DNA of 64,000 nucleotides. Origin: Denitrobaculum sp965232285. GTDB taxonomy: Bacteria > Pseudomonadota > Alphaproteobacteria > Kiloniellales > Kiloniellaceae. The stretch is taken from assembly GCA_965232285.1 (NCBI GenBank), contig CBDDPL010000004.1, forward strand, positions 4,650,001 to 4,714,000. Reading direction: 5' to 3'. Shown here piece by piece: positions 52,272 through 60,925 of the stretch. The position numbers and the translations under genes are program-made. Every line of letters begins with the position of its first letter. Position 1 is the stretch's first letter. The notes below the pieces were generated by a model. It saw nothing but the letters and a program-made list of their open reading frames with translations, was not told the DNA's origin and ran no database searches.

Positions 52272-52826
52272 CTACCAAACTGCGCCGGACGGCAGCAGGA
52301 CCGCAAAGCCGTAGGTGAAAACCGCGTAGACCACCAGGGTCGTCGGCAAGGAGACTGCGACAGAGGCGGCTAAGCGACGCGCGCCAGAGCGGCGGGTTTC
52401 TGGGTGATGGGCCTCGGGGCGATAGGCCTCGGGGTGATAGACCTCGGGGGGAGCGAGCAGATAGATTAGAAGCGTCAGAAAAACCAGCGTGGCGGGGAGG
52501 AAACCGACGGCGGCGAGACCGGCACCGTAAAGGGCGATCAGCGCCAGCACACCGCCTGCCCGGACAATCGAAGCAGGCGCATCGTCACCGGCCACCTCCT
52601 CCTGTCCTTCAGCACTCTCCTGGCCATTCCTTGTCCGCTTGCGAAAGCCCTGAACGAGAACAACCAGTGCAAAGAGGCCGAGCGCAGCCGAAACAACCTC
52701 CGGAAAGAAACCTGAGTCGACGCCGATCGGAAACTTGGCGGGTATCGCGCGCGCCGCCAGGTGAAGACCGACGGCCAACAGCAGAAAAACCGCGCCGGAG
52801 ACTATGTCCCTGTGGGCCGAACGCAC
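52272..52826 (-). CDS. tctB: Tripartite tricarboxylate transporter, small subunit
   Basis: 184 residues with four membrane helices, GTG start behind GGGGGAGAG. It starts 20 bases after tctC. The loop between helices 3 and 4 holds a degenerate five-residue repeat (HPEAY-RPEAH-HPETR) encoded by 15-bp repeats (52396-52455). It is likely a dispensable cytoplasmic loop. Confidence 0.88.
   Translation of the reverse strand: MRSAHRDIVSGAVFLLLAVGLHLAARAIPAKFPIGVDSGFFPEVVSAALGLFALVVLVQGFRKRTRNGQESAEGQEEVAGDDAPASIVRAGGVLALIALYGAGLAAVGFLPATLVFLTLLIYLLAPPEVYHPEAYRPEAHHPETRRSGARRLAASVAVSLPTTLVVYAVFTYGFAVLLPSGAVW
52396..52455 (-). repeat. 15-bp tandem repeat inside tctB
   Basis: Plus-strand units GCCTCGGGGCGATAG (52411-52425) and GCCTCGGGGTGATAG (52426-52440), flanked by two weaker copies. 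It keeps the frame and expands a cytoplasmic loop. Confidence 0.7.
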
Positions 52827-52846
52827 ACTGACTCTCCCCCGTTAAA

Positions 52847-53800
52847 TCAGAACTGGAAGCCGTTAATGACCTTTTCTTCCGCCGACAGGAAAGCGGCCGC
52901 CTCCTTGCTGTCCAGATAAAAGGGTTCCTGCCGGTAACTCTTTTTCAGTTCCTGGGCATAGGCCTCGTTACCGCGCACGACCTTTCCGGCCGCCCCGGAA
53001 AGCCTGGCGACGATTGCGGGATCCGTCTTTTTGGGAAAGGCCAGAAAGTAGACGTACTGAAATTGCACGTCTTCGTAACCCGCCGCGGAAAAGGTCGGAA
53101 CGTCCGGCAGGTCTTCGTTCGGCGCGGCGGCAAGCGTGGCCAGCGCCCGCAGTTCTCCGCTCTCGACATAGGGCAGGATCTGGCCCAGAGGGTTCTGGGA
53201 AACATCCACGTTGCCGCCCAATACGGCGGTCAGCCGGCTGGCGGAGCCGCCCAGATCGACGAAGTTGAACCCGCCGCCAGCCTTGTTGATCATGGATCCG
53301 ATGAGATAAGTGGTCGCGCCGATGTTGGTGGTCAGGTCGATCGCGCCCGGATCGGCGGAAGAGGCCGCCATCAGATCTCCGATCGTCTTCCAAGGCGCGT
53401 CCGCCTTCACCACGATCACCCCGCCAGGCTCCCGCCCGACGATGGCGGCGATCTCCATATCGTGAAAAGAAAAGTCCGCAAGACCGGAGGCCGTGTTCAC
53501 CAGCATGGCCGAATGAAAGAACAGGACCGTCTGGCCATCGGGTTTCGCGTCGTGAACCTGCCGCGCGCCGATACTGCCGCCGGCACCGCTGACGTTGATG
53601 ACGGGAAGCGACACCCCCAGCTCCGGCTCGAGATACTTGGCGAGGAGGCGCGCATTGAAATCCGTGTCGCCACCCGCACCGAAGGGAACAACGATCTTGA
53701 CCGGTTTCTGCGGCCAGGGCTCGGCCTGGGCCAGCGGCGACAGAAAAGACGCCAAAACAAAAGACATCAAAAACAGAGAGGCTTTCAGGCCGGAAATCAT
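52847..53800 (-). CDS. tctC: Tripartite tricarboxylate transporter, periplasmic binding protein
   Basis: 317 residues of the Bug family. Signal peptide SLFLMSFVLASFLSPLAQA. The mature start WPQKPVKIVVPFGAGGDTDF is the Bug signature, with VINVSGAGGSIGARQV. It binds a carboxylate in the periplasm and hands it to TctAB. The frame is open far upstream, but that part is only a shadow of the gene at 54252. ATG 53800 is used. Confidence 0.92.
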   Translation of the reverse strand: MISGLKASLFLMSFVLASFLSPLAQAEPWPQKPVKIVVPFGAGGDTDFNARLLAKYLEPELGVSLPVINVSGAGGSIGARQVHDAKPDGQTVLFFHSAMLVNTASGLADFSFHDMEIAAIVGREPGGVIVVKADAPWKTIGDLMAASSADPGAIDLTTNIGATTYLIGSMINKAGGGFNFVDLGGSASRLTAVLGGNVDVSQNPLGQILPYVESGELRALATLAAAPNEDLPDVPTFSAAGYEDVQFQYVYFLAFPKKTDPAIVARLSGAAGKVVRGNEAYAQELKKSYRQEPFYLDSKEAAAFLSAEEKVINGFQF

Positions 53801-54121
53801 TGTTTGCTCTTTTTTATGTTTTGGCCGGTTTCGGTGATAGCTCCAGCAAAGCATCGCGCCCCACCTATCGACGGCTGTATTTCTTCTCCCGTAATCCAAG
53901 AAAACTAACGTGCTTTGGAGCAGCCGTCCAGGCGGTCTCCGGACACAGATTCGCGAGGCCTTGAGGGGGGCCGGCGCCTGCGAGTCTCTGGAAGCCGCGG
54001 CGACCGGAGTCGGCACTGGGTCCTGGAAGCGACGGTAGCCGTCCATAATGATAGCTGCCGCGTGAGTCATCCAACAGGAGCAACCCTGCTCACGATTCCG
54101 TGATAGCAAGCTCAAAAGAAA
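53801..54121. other. Intergenic region upstream of tctC
   Basis: 321 bases without a gene. It should hold the tct promoter. No clear repeat was seen apart from the conserved module at its right edge. Confidence 0.4.
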
Positions 54122-54192
54122 TGATACTTTTATTGTATCAATTGATAGAAAGGTAGCATTGGACTGGGATTGTATCCGCACATAGAAATGCC
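54122..54192 (+). promoter_or_regulatory. Conserved 71-bp upstream module, copy 2
   Basis: TGATACT-N5-TGTATCA-N2-TGATAGA, then TAGCATTGGAC and TAGAAATGCC, gaplessly matching the copy at 49754-49824. It ends 59 bases before the ATG of the FG-GAP PEP-CTERM gene. Confidence 0.75.
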
Positions 54193-54251
54193 TCGAAAGT
54201 TCAATAAACAAGGTCGCCTTCGGCCTCGTCAACTTGAGAGGATTTTGGAAG

Positions 54252-55556
54252 ATGCGCAGAAGCCTGCTGGCCCTCGTCCTTACAGCCGCCGCGGGAGGGA
54301 GCGTCGCGGCAGCCCCGCTTGATGCTGTCCGGTCCTTCGACGATCCGCGATTGAGCCCGGTTGTCGACCAATTCGGACGCACGGTTTCCGTTTCCGGAAA
54401 CAACATCTTTGTCGGTGATATCTTCGACGATGCGAACGGCGCGCGGAGCGGACAGGTCTCCATGTTCGATGCGACCACGGGTGCCCTGATCCGGACCTTC
54501 GACGACCCGACGGCGACCAGGGAAAGCTTTTTCGGAATAGGGATCGCGAGCGAGGGAGACCGTGTTCTTATCGGCGCGAACAACAGCCGCGCTGACGGCG
54601 TCGGTGCCGGGCAGGCATACCTCTTTGACAGCGCGACCGGCGCGTTACTGCGAACCTTCAACGATCCGTCCCCGGTGCGGGGTGACGGTTTCGGTGGATC
54701 GCTCTCGATTTCCGGCGACAATGTCCTGATCAGCGCTGCGCGCGACGCCACCAATGGTGAAAGCGCCGGCCAGGCATACCTCTTCAGCGCCTCGACGGGC
54801 GCGCTTCTGCAGACCTTTAACCACCCCAATCCGACCGCTTTCGACCTTTTCGGCGCTTCGGTCTCCGTCTCCGGCGACACTGTAGCGATCGGGACCAACG
54901 GCGATATCAGCAGTGGGACGGGGGAAGGCGTGGTGCATCTCTTCAGCGCCTCCACCGGCGACCTGCTGCACACCCTGAATGATCCGACTCCCACGGGAAG
55001 AGACCGCTTTGGCGCGAACGTCGCCACCTCAGGCGATCTCGTTCTGGTCGGTGCGGTTGGGGACAGCACGAATGGAAATGGCGTCGGACAGGCGCACCTT
55101 TTCGACGCCACGACGGGCGAACTGCTCTTCACCTTCGACGATCCGACTGCAACAGGTCGCGACGGTTTCGGCGTTTCAGTTGCGATCGATGGAGACAAGG
55201 TCGTAATCGGCGCTGACGAAGACGACACAGCCGGCGACGACGTCGGACAGGCTTACGTCTTCAGCGTGACGACAGGCGAGCTGCTTTACACCCTGAACGA
55301 CCCGGCAGCGTCCGATGGAAACCTCTTCGGCTTCGATGTGGCTATCTTCGGCAGCAATGTGGTGGTGAGTTCCTTGCTGGGCGCTGCTGGCGCTCCTGGC
55401 GATTCGAATGGCCGGGCCCACCTCTTCAACCTGCCGCCGGACGAGCCCGGACCGGGTCCTGTCGCCATTTCCGAACCAGAGACCCTGGCGCTTTTCGGTC
55501 TCGGTCTGGTCGGCCTGACGGCGGTCGGCAAGCGCCGTAGGAGGCACCGGTCATGA
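54252..55556 (+). CDS. PEP-CTERM protein with FG-GAP-like beta-propeller repeats
   Basis: 434 residues from ATG 54252. Signal peptide LLALVLTAAAGGSVAAA. Then about seven repeats of 50 residues follow the pattern DxFGxSVSVSGDxVLIGA...GQAYLFDATTGALLxTFNDP, an integrin-alpha/FG-GAP-like propeller. The sorting tail is SEPETLALFGLGLVGLTAVG then KRRRRHRS, with PET in place of PEP. Surface or matrix protein. The next gene overlaps the stop by 4 bases. Confidence 0.87.
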   Translation: MRRSLLALVLTAAAGGSVAAAPLDAVRSFDDPRLSPVVDQFGRTVSVSGNNIFVGDIFDDANGARSGQVSMFDATTGALIRTFDDPTATRESFFGIGIASEGDRVLIGANNSRADGVGAGQAYLFDSATGALLRTFNDPSPVRGDGFGGSLSISGDNVLISAARDATNGESAGQAYLFSASTGALLQTFNHPNPTAFDLFGASVSVSGDTVAIGTNGDISSGTGEGVVHLFSASTGDLLHTLNDPTPTGRDRFGANVATSGDLVLVGAVGDSTNGNGVGQAHLFDATTGELLFTFDDPTATGRDGFGVSVAIDGDKVVIGADEDDTAGDDVGQAYVFSVTTGELLYTLNDPAASDGNLFGFDVAIFGSNVVVSSLLGAAGAPGDSNGRAHLFNLPPDEPGPGPVAISEPETLALFGLGLVGLTAVGKRRRRHRS

Positions 55557-55942
55557 GCCGCCCGCAGGAAGTCACTCTGAGCCGGACGCTCAAGCTCGGC
55601 GCGACCGCCTTTCTGACGCTGACGGGAACGATGCTTCTTCCGGCAGCGGGTTCGCAGGCGCAGGCGGCCCAGGATCGCTGTCTGATCCTGGGACCGCTCG
55701 CCGTCTCCGGCTACATTGGATTTCTGGAGCAGATCGCCCAGGAAAAGCCTGACGCGGCAACCCGGCAGAGTCAAAACGCAGCCGATATCATTTCTCTCTA
55801 CGAGCGCCTCGGCTGTCCTCAGGACGCGCTGATCGAAGCGATCGAATGCCTGAGCAGTCACGTGGTGGAGCCCAGGGAGCATAAGCCGATCGCCGCAGTG
55901 GCGCAGCAATGCATGAAAACGGCGGGCATGCCGACCCGCTGA
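55553..55942 (+). CDS. Small secreted Cys protein coupled to the propeller gene
   Basis: 129 residues, ATG overlapping the stop of the PEP-CTERM gene, so translationally coupled. Signal peptide KLGATAFLTLTGTMLLPAAG. The mature part has four Cys (DRCLIL, LGCPQ, IECLS, QQCMK) probably as two disulfides, and is helical. Not recognised. A periplasmic partner of the propeller protein is plausible from the overlap only. Confidence 0.7.
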   Translation: MSRPQEVTLSRTLKLGATAFLTLTGTMLLPAAGSQAQAAQDRCLILGPLAVSGYIGFLEQIAQEKPDAATRQSQNAADIISLYERLGCPQDALIEAIECLSSHVVEPREHKPIAAVAQQCMKTAGMPTR

Positions 55943-56461
55943 CTCACGGTCGGCGGTTGGCAGTTGGCAAGCATCTAGCGTGCATCGAACTTTTGAGAAC
56001 CTTGCCCGGCGGGCCTAGAAGGCTCAGGCCATCTCTTCGATGCGCGAACCAATCTTCCCTTTCCTCCTTTCGGAAGAGACAGTTCAAGCGCCAATAGCGG
56101 TGCCAATGACAGGCCAGGTCGATGACCTGTCGGGCAGCTTTACGGCCTTGTATGCGCGACTCGCGACCTTCAACCCTCGCAAGCCATTGAAAGAACAGCG
56201 CATTTTTCGGAGTAAATTCCTAGTTATCGCCCAACCAGGCCTTAAATTCCGTCGGATTTCTTGACAAATCCGGCGCGCCTTCAATTGGCGAGATACAAAA
56301 TGTGGCGAAAAATCTGGAGTTTAACCGGTTGGCTCGGAAATTGCTTAACAAGGTAAGAAACGAAGGTATCTGGTCTCATTCCGGCGCAGCGGTCGCTGCA
56401 CCGCACTCACCTGGAAAACCTCTCGGAAGCTATAGCTTGTAAAGACAAGGGGAGTCTTTTT
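55943..56461. other. Intergenic region without a clear gene
   Basis: 519 bases. A 74-residue frame at 56040-56264 has no ribosome site or family match. It is moderately AT-rich at 56190-56400 and likely holds the promoter of the next PEP-CTERM gene. The 71-bp module is not present here. Confidence 0.4.
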
Positions 56462-57133
56462 GTGTTTGGCAGTCAGTTTTTGAAAGTTTTCATCGCACCA
56501 CTGGCCTTTCTGGCGAGCATCGCGGTGGCATTGCCCGCGACCGCGGGACAGATCGGTTTCGCCGATGTGGTCGTCGAGTTTTTTGACAGTGGCAACGGGA
56601 CCCTGCCGGGCGGCGGCCCGCAGGGTGGCGCTTTCCCGCCGGCCGCAACCAGCATCCAGGCGGTCTCGCTCGACGTGGTGCTGGGCGACGACGGCCCGGT
56701 CGCGACCTTTCTTTCCCTGCCTCTGGGCTCCTTCGTCACGGTCGGCTTTACGGACGACGTGATCTTCGACGGGCCCGGCGACGACATCTTCATCAACGAG
56801 GTTGGCGCCGCGCAGGAACTCGCCGATATCTTCGTCAGTTCGACTCTTTCCACCGACCCGAACGACTTCACCTTCATCGGCACGGCGAACGGAAACACTA
56901 TCTCCGGCTTTGATCTTGCCGACATCGGCTTTACCGACCAGGTGCGCGCGGTCAAGATCGTCAGCCTGGGCAACGGCGGCGCGCCCAACGCCCCCGGCTT
57001 CGACCTGGCAAACGTGCAGGCTCTGAACTTTGAGGAAGTGCCGATCGCGGCTGTGCCCGAACCCGCCACTCTGGCGCTCTTCGGCCTGGGCCTCGCCGGC
57101 CTCGGCTTCGCGGCGCGTCGGCGAGTACGCTGA
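56462..57133 (+). CDS. PEP-CTERM protein
   Basis: 223 residues, GTG start behind AAGGGGAG. Signal peptide VFIAPLAFLASIAVALPATA. The body contains DGPGDDIFINEVG, a motif shared by some PEP-CTERM surface proteins. The sorting tail is VPEPATLALFGLGLAGLGFA then ARRRVR. Likely exported and processed by an exosortase encoded elsewhere. Confidence 0.88.
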   Translation: MFGSQFLKVFIAPLAFLASIAVALPATAGQIGFADVVVEFFDSGNGTLPGGGPQGGAFPPAATSIQAVSLDVVLGDDGPVATFLSLPLGSFVTVGFTDDVIFDGPGDDIFINEVGAAQELADIFVSSTLSTDPNDFTFIGTANGNTISGFDLADIGFTDQVRAVKIVSLGNGGAPNAPGFDLANVQALNFEEVPIAAVPEPATLALFGLGLAGLGFAARRRVR

Positions 57134-57239
57134 ATCTCGGTTATCTGTCGGCAGGTTGATAAGCCGCTCAGCTTTGGGGAGGTTCGCACGCCCCCCAGAG
57201 CTGTCCGTGCGCTTTTACCCAGTTTAGCTTGCCATTCGA

Positions 57240-58046
57240 TCAGGGCCCTTGAGACACCAGAGTCTCGATCGCCTCGGTGACCGCTTCGCACTTTTCATGG
57301 TTCAGTGCGTCTGGATGGGGTGAGCCGAAGGCACCTTTGTCGTTGTCGAAGTATTTGCCGGAGACATCCTCGAACTCCGCCGACAACGCCAGATGGGTCA
57401 GGATCTGGGCACCGATACCGAGGTCGTTGCCGGCAATGCCGAAGCCCTCCTGCACCATCTTGCTGCCGAGCAGCGAACCGGGGTTGACCGCAATGACGGC
57501 GGGCCCCTCATCTCCCAACCGTAACGCCAGGCTCCGCGACCACATGGTCAGGGCCAGCTTGCTTTGCGCATAGGCCTCCATATCGGGCAGACGCGCCTGC
57601 CCCACCAGCGCCCGCAGGCTGACCGGGGCCTGCGCGGCGGAAGAGAGGTTGATGACCCGCCCGGTCTTCCCAAATAGCGGCAGCAGTTCCCGCGTCAGCA
57701 GATAGGGCGCGATGCTGTTGACCGCGAAGCGCAGGTCGAGCCCGTCCGGCGTGACGGGATCAGAGGCCTTGAAGATGCCGGCATTGTTGATCAGGACATC
57801 GATGCTGGTGTGCCTCTCGGCCACAGCCTCCGCCAAAGCCTGAACCTCTGTCATGCGCGCGAAGTCGGCGATATAGCTTTCCAGGGGGCCGCAGTCCGGC
57901 AGGGCCGCGAGTGTTTTCTCCGCAGCGGCCAGCTTCGCCGGATTGCGCCCATGCAGCAAAATATGGTGGCCGAGAGCAGCGAGTTGCTTTGCCGTCTCCA
58001 GCCCGATGCCGTCCGTGGCGCCGGTGATCAGAATGGTCTTTTGCAT
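57240..58046 (-). CDS. Short-chain dehydrogenase/reductase
   Basis: 268 residues. NAD(P) motif ILITGATDGIGLETAKQLA, NNAGI, the Ser of VINLSSAAQ and the active-site YAQSK are all present. It resembles retinol-dehydrogenase-like SDRs. Substrate unknown. AAGGAA lies before ATG 58046. It follows the LLM oxidoreductase by 13 bases, so the two are probably one transcript. Confidence 0.88.
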   Translation of the reverse strand: MQKTILITGATDGIGLETAKQLAALGHHILLHGRNPAKLAAAEKTLAALPDCGPLESYIADFARMTEVQALAEAVAERHTSIDVLINNAGIFKASDPVTPDGLDLRFAVNSIAPYLLTRELLPLFGKTGRVINLSSAAQAPVSLRALVGQARLPDMEAYAQSKLALTMWSRSLALRLGDEGPAVIAVNPGSLLGSKMVQEGFGIAGNDLGIGAQILTHLALSAEFEDVSGKYFDNDKGAFGSPHPDALNHEKCEAVTEAIETLVSQGP

Positions 58047-58059
58047 CGTCTCGGTTCCT

Positions 58060-59046
58060 TCACCCGGAAAAGTCCGGCAAGAGTTCATCGGCCAGGCGTT
58101 TCATCGTGACCTCGATGTCGGCGCTGTTAAAGCGCAGGTTCAGCGCCACGTGGTTGACGCCGATCGCCTCCCGCGCCAGGAGATAGGCACGCAGGTGATC
58201 CATGCCCAGCCGGAATCCCAGATGGATCGGCTGCGGCGGTGTTTTCGGGTCTGCAGCCAGATCGATGTAGAGCGGCTGCATCACCGGCTTGTCCGGCGCA
58301 GCGGCAGCCTGCAGCCGCTGCCGCCAGTCCTCGATGATTTTCGCCTGTGTTGCAATGGGGTGTGGATAGGTCATCCAGCCATCGCCGTTTCGCGCGATCC
58401 AGCCCGGGTCCTGCTGGCTGCCGCCCGTAACCAGCAGCGGCAGTTTCCCCGAGGCCGGTTTCGGCAGCATATCCAGGCCGCCGCCCGGGCTGCCATAGCC
58501 GTTTTCGAACGCCGGAGCCGTTTCCGCCATGCGCCGGATGTACGCGAAGCTGTCACGGAAGCGCGCACCGCGCTCGCCAAAGGGCAGGTTGACCGCCGGG
58601 TACTCCTCGGGCCGGTCGCCCGATGCCACCCCGAGAATGAGACGCCCGCCGGAGAGAACATCGACGCTGGCCGCGGCCTTGGCCACATGGGCCGGATGAC
58701 GCAGGGGCAGCACGATGCTGGCGACCCCCAGGGCAATACGCTCCGTCTGTCCGGCCAAAAGGCCGAGGTAAACGAAGGGATCGTAGACCTGTCCCGCATC
58801 GCCGAAGGAGGGCACGTTGAAAGGGACATCCCGCAACCAGACGGCCGCGAAGCCGAGCGCTTCCGCGAGTTGGACGCGCTCGAGATGACGGCGCATCGCC
58901 GGCACCGGCCCCGTCGCGTAACTTTCCATCGGCGCCACCAGGCCGAGGCTCAGCCGGCCCGGATGAAAGACGCTGTTGAATCCTCGGTTGACGGCTTCAA
59001 AGCCCGCAATGGTTTCGCCCCCCGGATCTTCGACCTTCATCAGCAT
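58060..59046 (-). CDS. LLM class flavin-dependent oxidoreductase
   Basis: 328 residues, luciferase-like TIM barrel. HLERVQLAEALGFAAVWLRD, the SVDVLSGGRLILGVASGDRP segment and LLVTGGSQQDPGWIARNGDG are family motifs. It would use FMNH2 or F420-type reduced flavin; the substrate is unknown. AAGGAGGG precedes the ATG. It heads a group with the SDR downstream and DUF1330/ABM genes upstream. Confidence 0.87.
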   Translation of the reverse strand: MLMKVEDPGGETIAGFEAVNRGFNSVFHPGRLSLGLVAPMESYATGPVPAMRRHLERVQLAEALGFAAVWLRDVPFNVPSFGDAGQVYDPFVYLGLLAGQTERIALGVASIVLPLRHPAHVAKAAASVDVLSGGRLILGVASGDRPEEYPAVNLPFGERGARFRDSFAYIRRMAETAPAFENGYGSPGGGLDMLPKPASGKLPLLVTGGSQQDPGWIARNGDGWMTYPHPIATQAKIIEDWRQRLQAAAAPDKPVMQPLYIDLAADPKTPPQPIHLGFRLGMDHLRAYLLAREAIGVNHVALNLRFNSADIEVTMKRLADELLPDFSG

Positions 59047-59120
59047 GGAAATGTCCCTCCTTCAGCGACCGGGACGCAGGCTGCGCCCCGGCCTTGGACT
59101 CTACGATCACCGCGCCGGAA

Positions 59121-59432
59121 TCACGCCTCGGCAGCGAGGTCGTCCTTACCTTCGATCAGGAAGTGGAAGCTGTTCGAACCGGCGGTGCGGGCTTTCAGGT
59201 GTGGCACATAGCGTGCATCGTTCATGAAACCGACGGCCGCCTCCTTGGACGGCCACTCGATCACGATGCGCAGGTCGGAGGGCTGATCCTCCCCCTCGAG
59301 CTGCTCGTGGCTCGCCGTGCGGGCGAGATACTTACCGCCGTATTCGGCGACGAGCGCATTCGCGGGACCGATGTAATCGGGGATCCAGTCTTCATTGGTC
59401 GGGGTGACGGCAAGGACAGAATAGTAGGTCAT
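59121..59432 (-). CDS. DUF1330 family protein
   Basis: 103 residues, ferredoxin-like dimeric alpha/beta barrel. PDYIGPANALVAEYGGKYLA and VIEWPSKEAAVGFMNDARYV are typical of DUF1330. Probably a small-molecule-binding or oxidative enzyme. GGAG precedes the ATG. Same direction as the neighbouring ABM gene. Confidence 0.85.
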   Translation of the reverse strand: MTYYSVLAVTPTNEDWIPDYIGPANALVAEYGGKYLARTASHEQLEGEDQPSDLRIVIEWPSKEAAVGFMNDARYVPHLKARTAGSNSFHFLIEGKDDLAAEA

Positions 59433-59486
59433 GGTTTCGGCTTCTCCAATGATCGGGGACGTCTCAGTCTGTGTTTGTCTGGGCAG

Positions 59487-59837
59487 TCAACGGGCGAAAC
59501 CGTCGAAGGGCTTCAGAAGCTTAGGCGCAAGGGCCGCATGCCGCGCGCGCAGGTCTTCGGGAAGATTGCCGAGATGGACCATGCGGGTAGCGGGCGCAGC
59601 GGCGACCCAGCGTTCGGCAAAGTTGTCCCAGTTGGTGATGTGAATGTGCGCGGATTCGACGTTCGCGAAACGCTCGTAAACCAGGACATCGCCGTCGTCG
59701 GAAACGTAGTACTGATAGTTCAGCGTCCCCCCTTCCTTTCGGGTTTCCGCGACGATCTCCTTCACGATCGCGGCGAAGGCATCGCGCTGCCCCTCTTTGA
59801 TCTTCGCCTCGACGATCCAGCCGATATTCTCGAACAT
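59487..59837 (-). CDS. Antibiotic biosynthesis monooxygenase (ABM) domain protein
   Basis: 116 residues. WIVEAKIKEGQRDAFAAIVK, GGTLNYQYYVSDDGDVLVYE and a HI..W core mark the dimeric ABM fold. Such cofactor-free monooxygenases act on quinols or similar. AAGGAGGG lies before the ATG. It heads the operon ABM-DUF1330-LLM-SDR, which is divergent from a LysR gene. Confidence 0.83.
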   Translation of the reverse strand: MFENIGWIVEAKIKEGQRDAFAAIVKEIVAETRKEGGTLNYQYYVSDDGDVLVYERFANVESAHIHITNWDNFAERWVAAAPATRMVHLGNLPEDLRARHAALAPKLLKPFDGFAR

Positions 59838-59934
59838 GGCTTTTCCCTCCTTTTCTTGAGGCTGCGGGCCACCGAAATGGCGGCTTCACGGCGGAATATA
59901 TTTCTTGTAAAAATTATATAAATAGGCAGTTTTT

Positions 59935-59947
59935 GAATTTATAATTC
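59935..59947. promoter_or_regulatory. Candidate LysR operator
   Basis: GAATTTATAATTC, a 13-bp perfect inverted repeat in an AT-rich divergent promoter region between ABM and lysR. Consistent with a T-N11-A LysR site; inference. Confidence 0.4.
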
Positions 59948-59966
59948 GGATTTTGGATAAAATAGT

Positions 59967-60881
59967 ATGGATACGGACAGCCTTCGGCTCTTCGTCCTGG
60001 CGGCGGAAAAGCTCAATATCAGCGCCGCCGGCCGGGAACTCGGCATGGCGCCGGCGGTGGCCAGCGGACGGCTCGCAAAGCTGGAAAAGACCCTGAGCGC
60101 AGATCTTCTGCATCGCTCGACCCGAAAGGTGTCTCTATCGCTGGAGGGCGCCGAGTTTCTGCCCTATGCCAAAGAAATCCTCGCCCAGGAAAGCGCCGCT
60201 CGTGCCGCCCTGGGACTGGACAGTTCCGAAGCGACGGGAACCCTCCGCTTCACGGCCCCCAGCAGCTTCGCCCAGCTCTACATCGCACCGCTCTTGCCCG
60301 CGTTCCTGGAGCAGCATCCCGGCATCAGCCTCGAACTGCGCCTGTCCGACACGCCCTTCGACCTGATCGAGGGCAGCTTCGATCTGGCGCTCAGAAACTC
60401 GACGCCGGAAGACAGCAGCCTGAAGGGCCGCAAGCTCGCCGACGACGAGCGCATTCTCTGTGCCGCGCCCAGCTATCTCGCGCGGTACGGCGAGCCACGG
60501 CACCCGGAAGATCTCGACGGTCATCAGTTGATCGGGTTTAAGGATGTCCCGGCGCGAAAACTGACCGGCCCGAGCGGCACGGCAGGCCTCTTCGATCCTC
60601 TCCAATCCGGGCGTCGCGTCATCCTGGATGACGGCATGAACCAGAAGGCCATCACGCTCGCCGGCGCAGGCATTTCCCTGAACTCGCTTTGGAGCATCCA
60701 CGGCGAACTGGCTCAAGGGTCACTGATCCAGGTCTTGCCGGACTACGCTGTCGAGGACCGGTCCGTCCTCTGGCTCATCTACCCGAAATCGAACGTGCTG
60801 ACCGCGAAGGTGAGGATCTTCATCGACTTTCTTCTGGAGAGGATCGGCAGGTCATCGCCTTGGGAGTCGCGTCCTCTATGA
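59967..60881 (+). CDS. LysR family regulator
   Basis: 304 residues. HTH LRLFVLAAEKLNISAAGREL to ASGRLAKLEKTLSADLLHRS, then a periplasmic-binding-like effector domain (GTLRFTAPSSFAQLYIAPLL). Divergent from the ABM-DUF1330-LLM-SDR group, so it probably regulates that group. Confidence 0.87.
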   Translation: MDTDSLRLFVLAAEKLNISAAGRELGMAPAVASGRLAKLEKTLSADLLHRSTRKVSLSLEGAEFLPYAKEILAQESAARAALGLDSSEATGTLRFTAPSSFAQLYIAPLLPAFLEQHPGISLELRLSDTPFDLIEGSFDLALRNSTPEDSSLKGRKLADDERILCAAPSYLARYGEPRHPEDLDGHQLIGFKDVPARKLTGPSGTAGLFDPLQSGRRVILDDGMNQKAITLAGAGISLNSLWSIHGELAQGSLIQVLPDYAVEDRSVLWLIYPKSNVLTAKVRIFIDFLLERIGRSSPWESRPL

Positions 60882-60925
60882 GCAGCCTTCGCACTGGACG
60901 AACGCAGCTTTAACGACATGATTCT

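Noticed and set aside
53801..55228. N-terminal extension of tctC through the propeller gene
   Set aside because: The signal peptide and Bug motif begin at 53800; the extension is antisense to the PEP-CTERM repeat protein.
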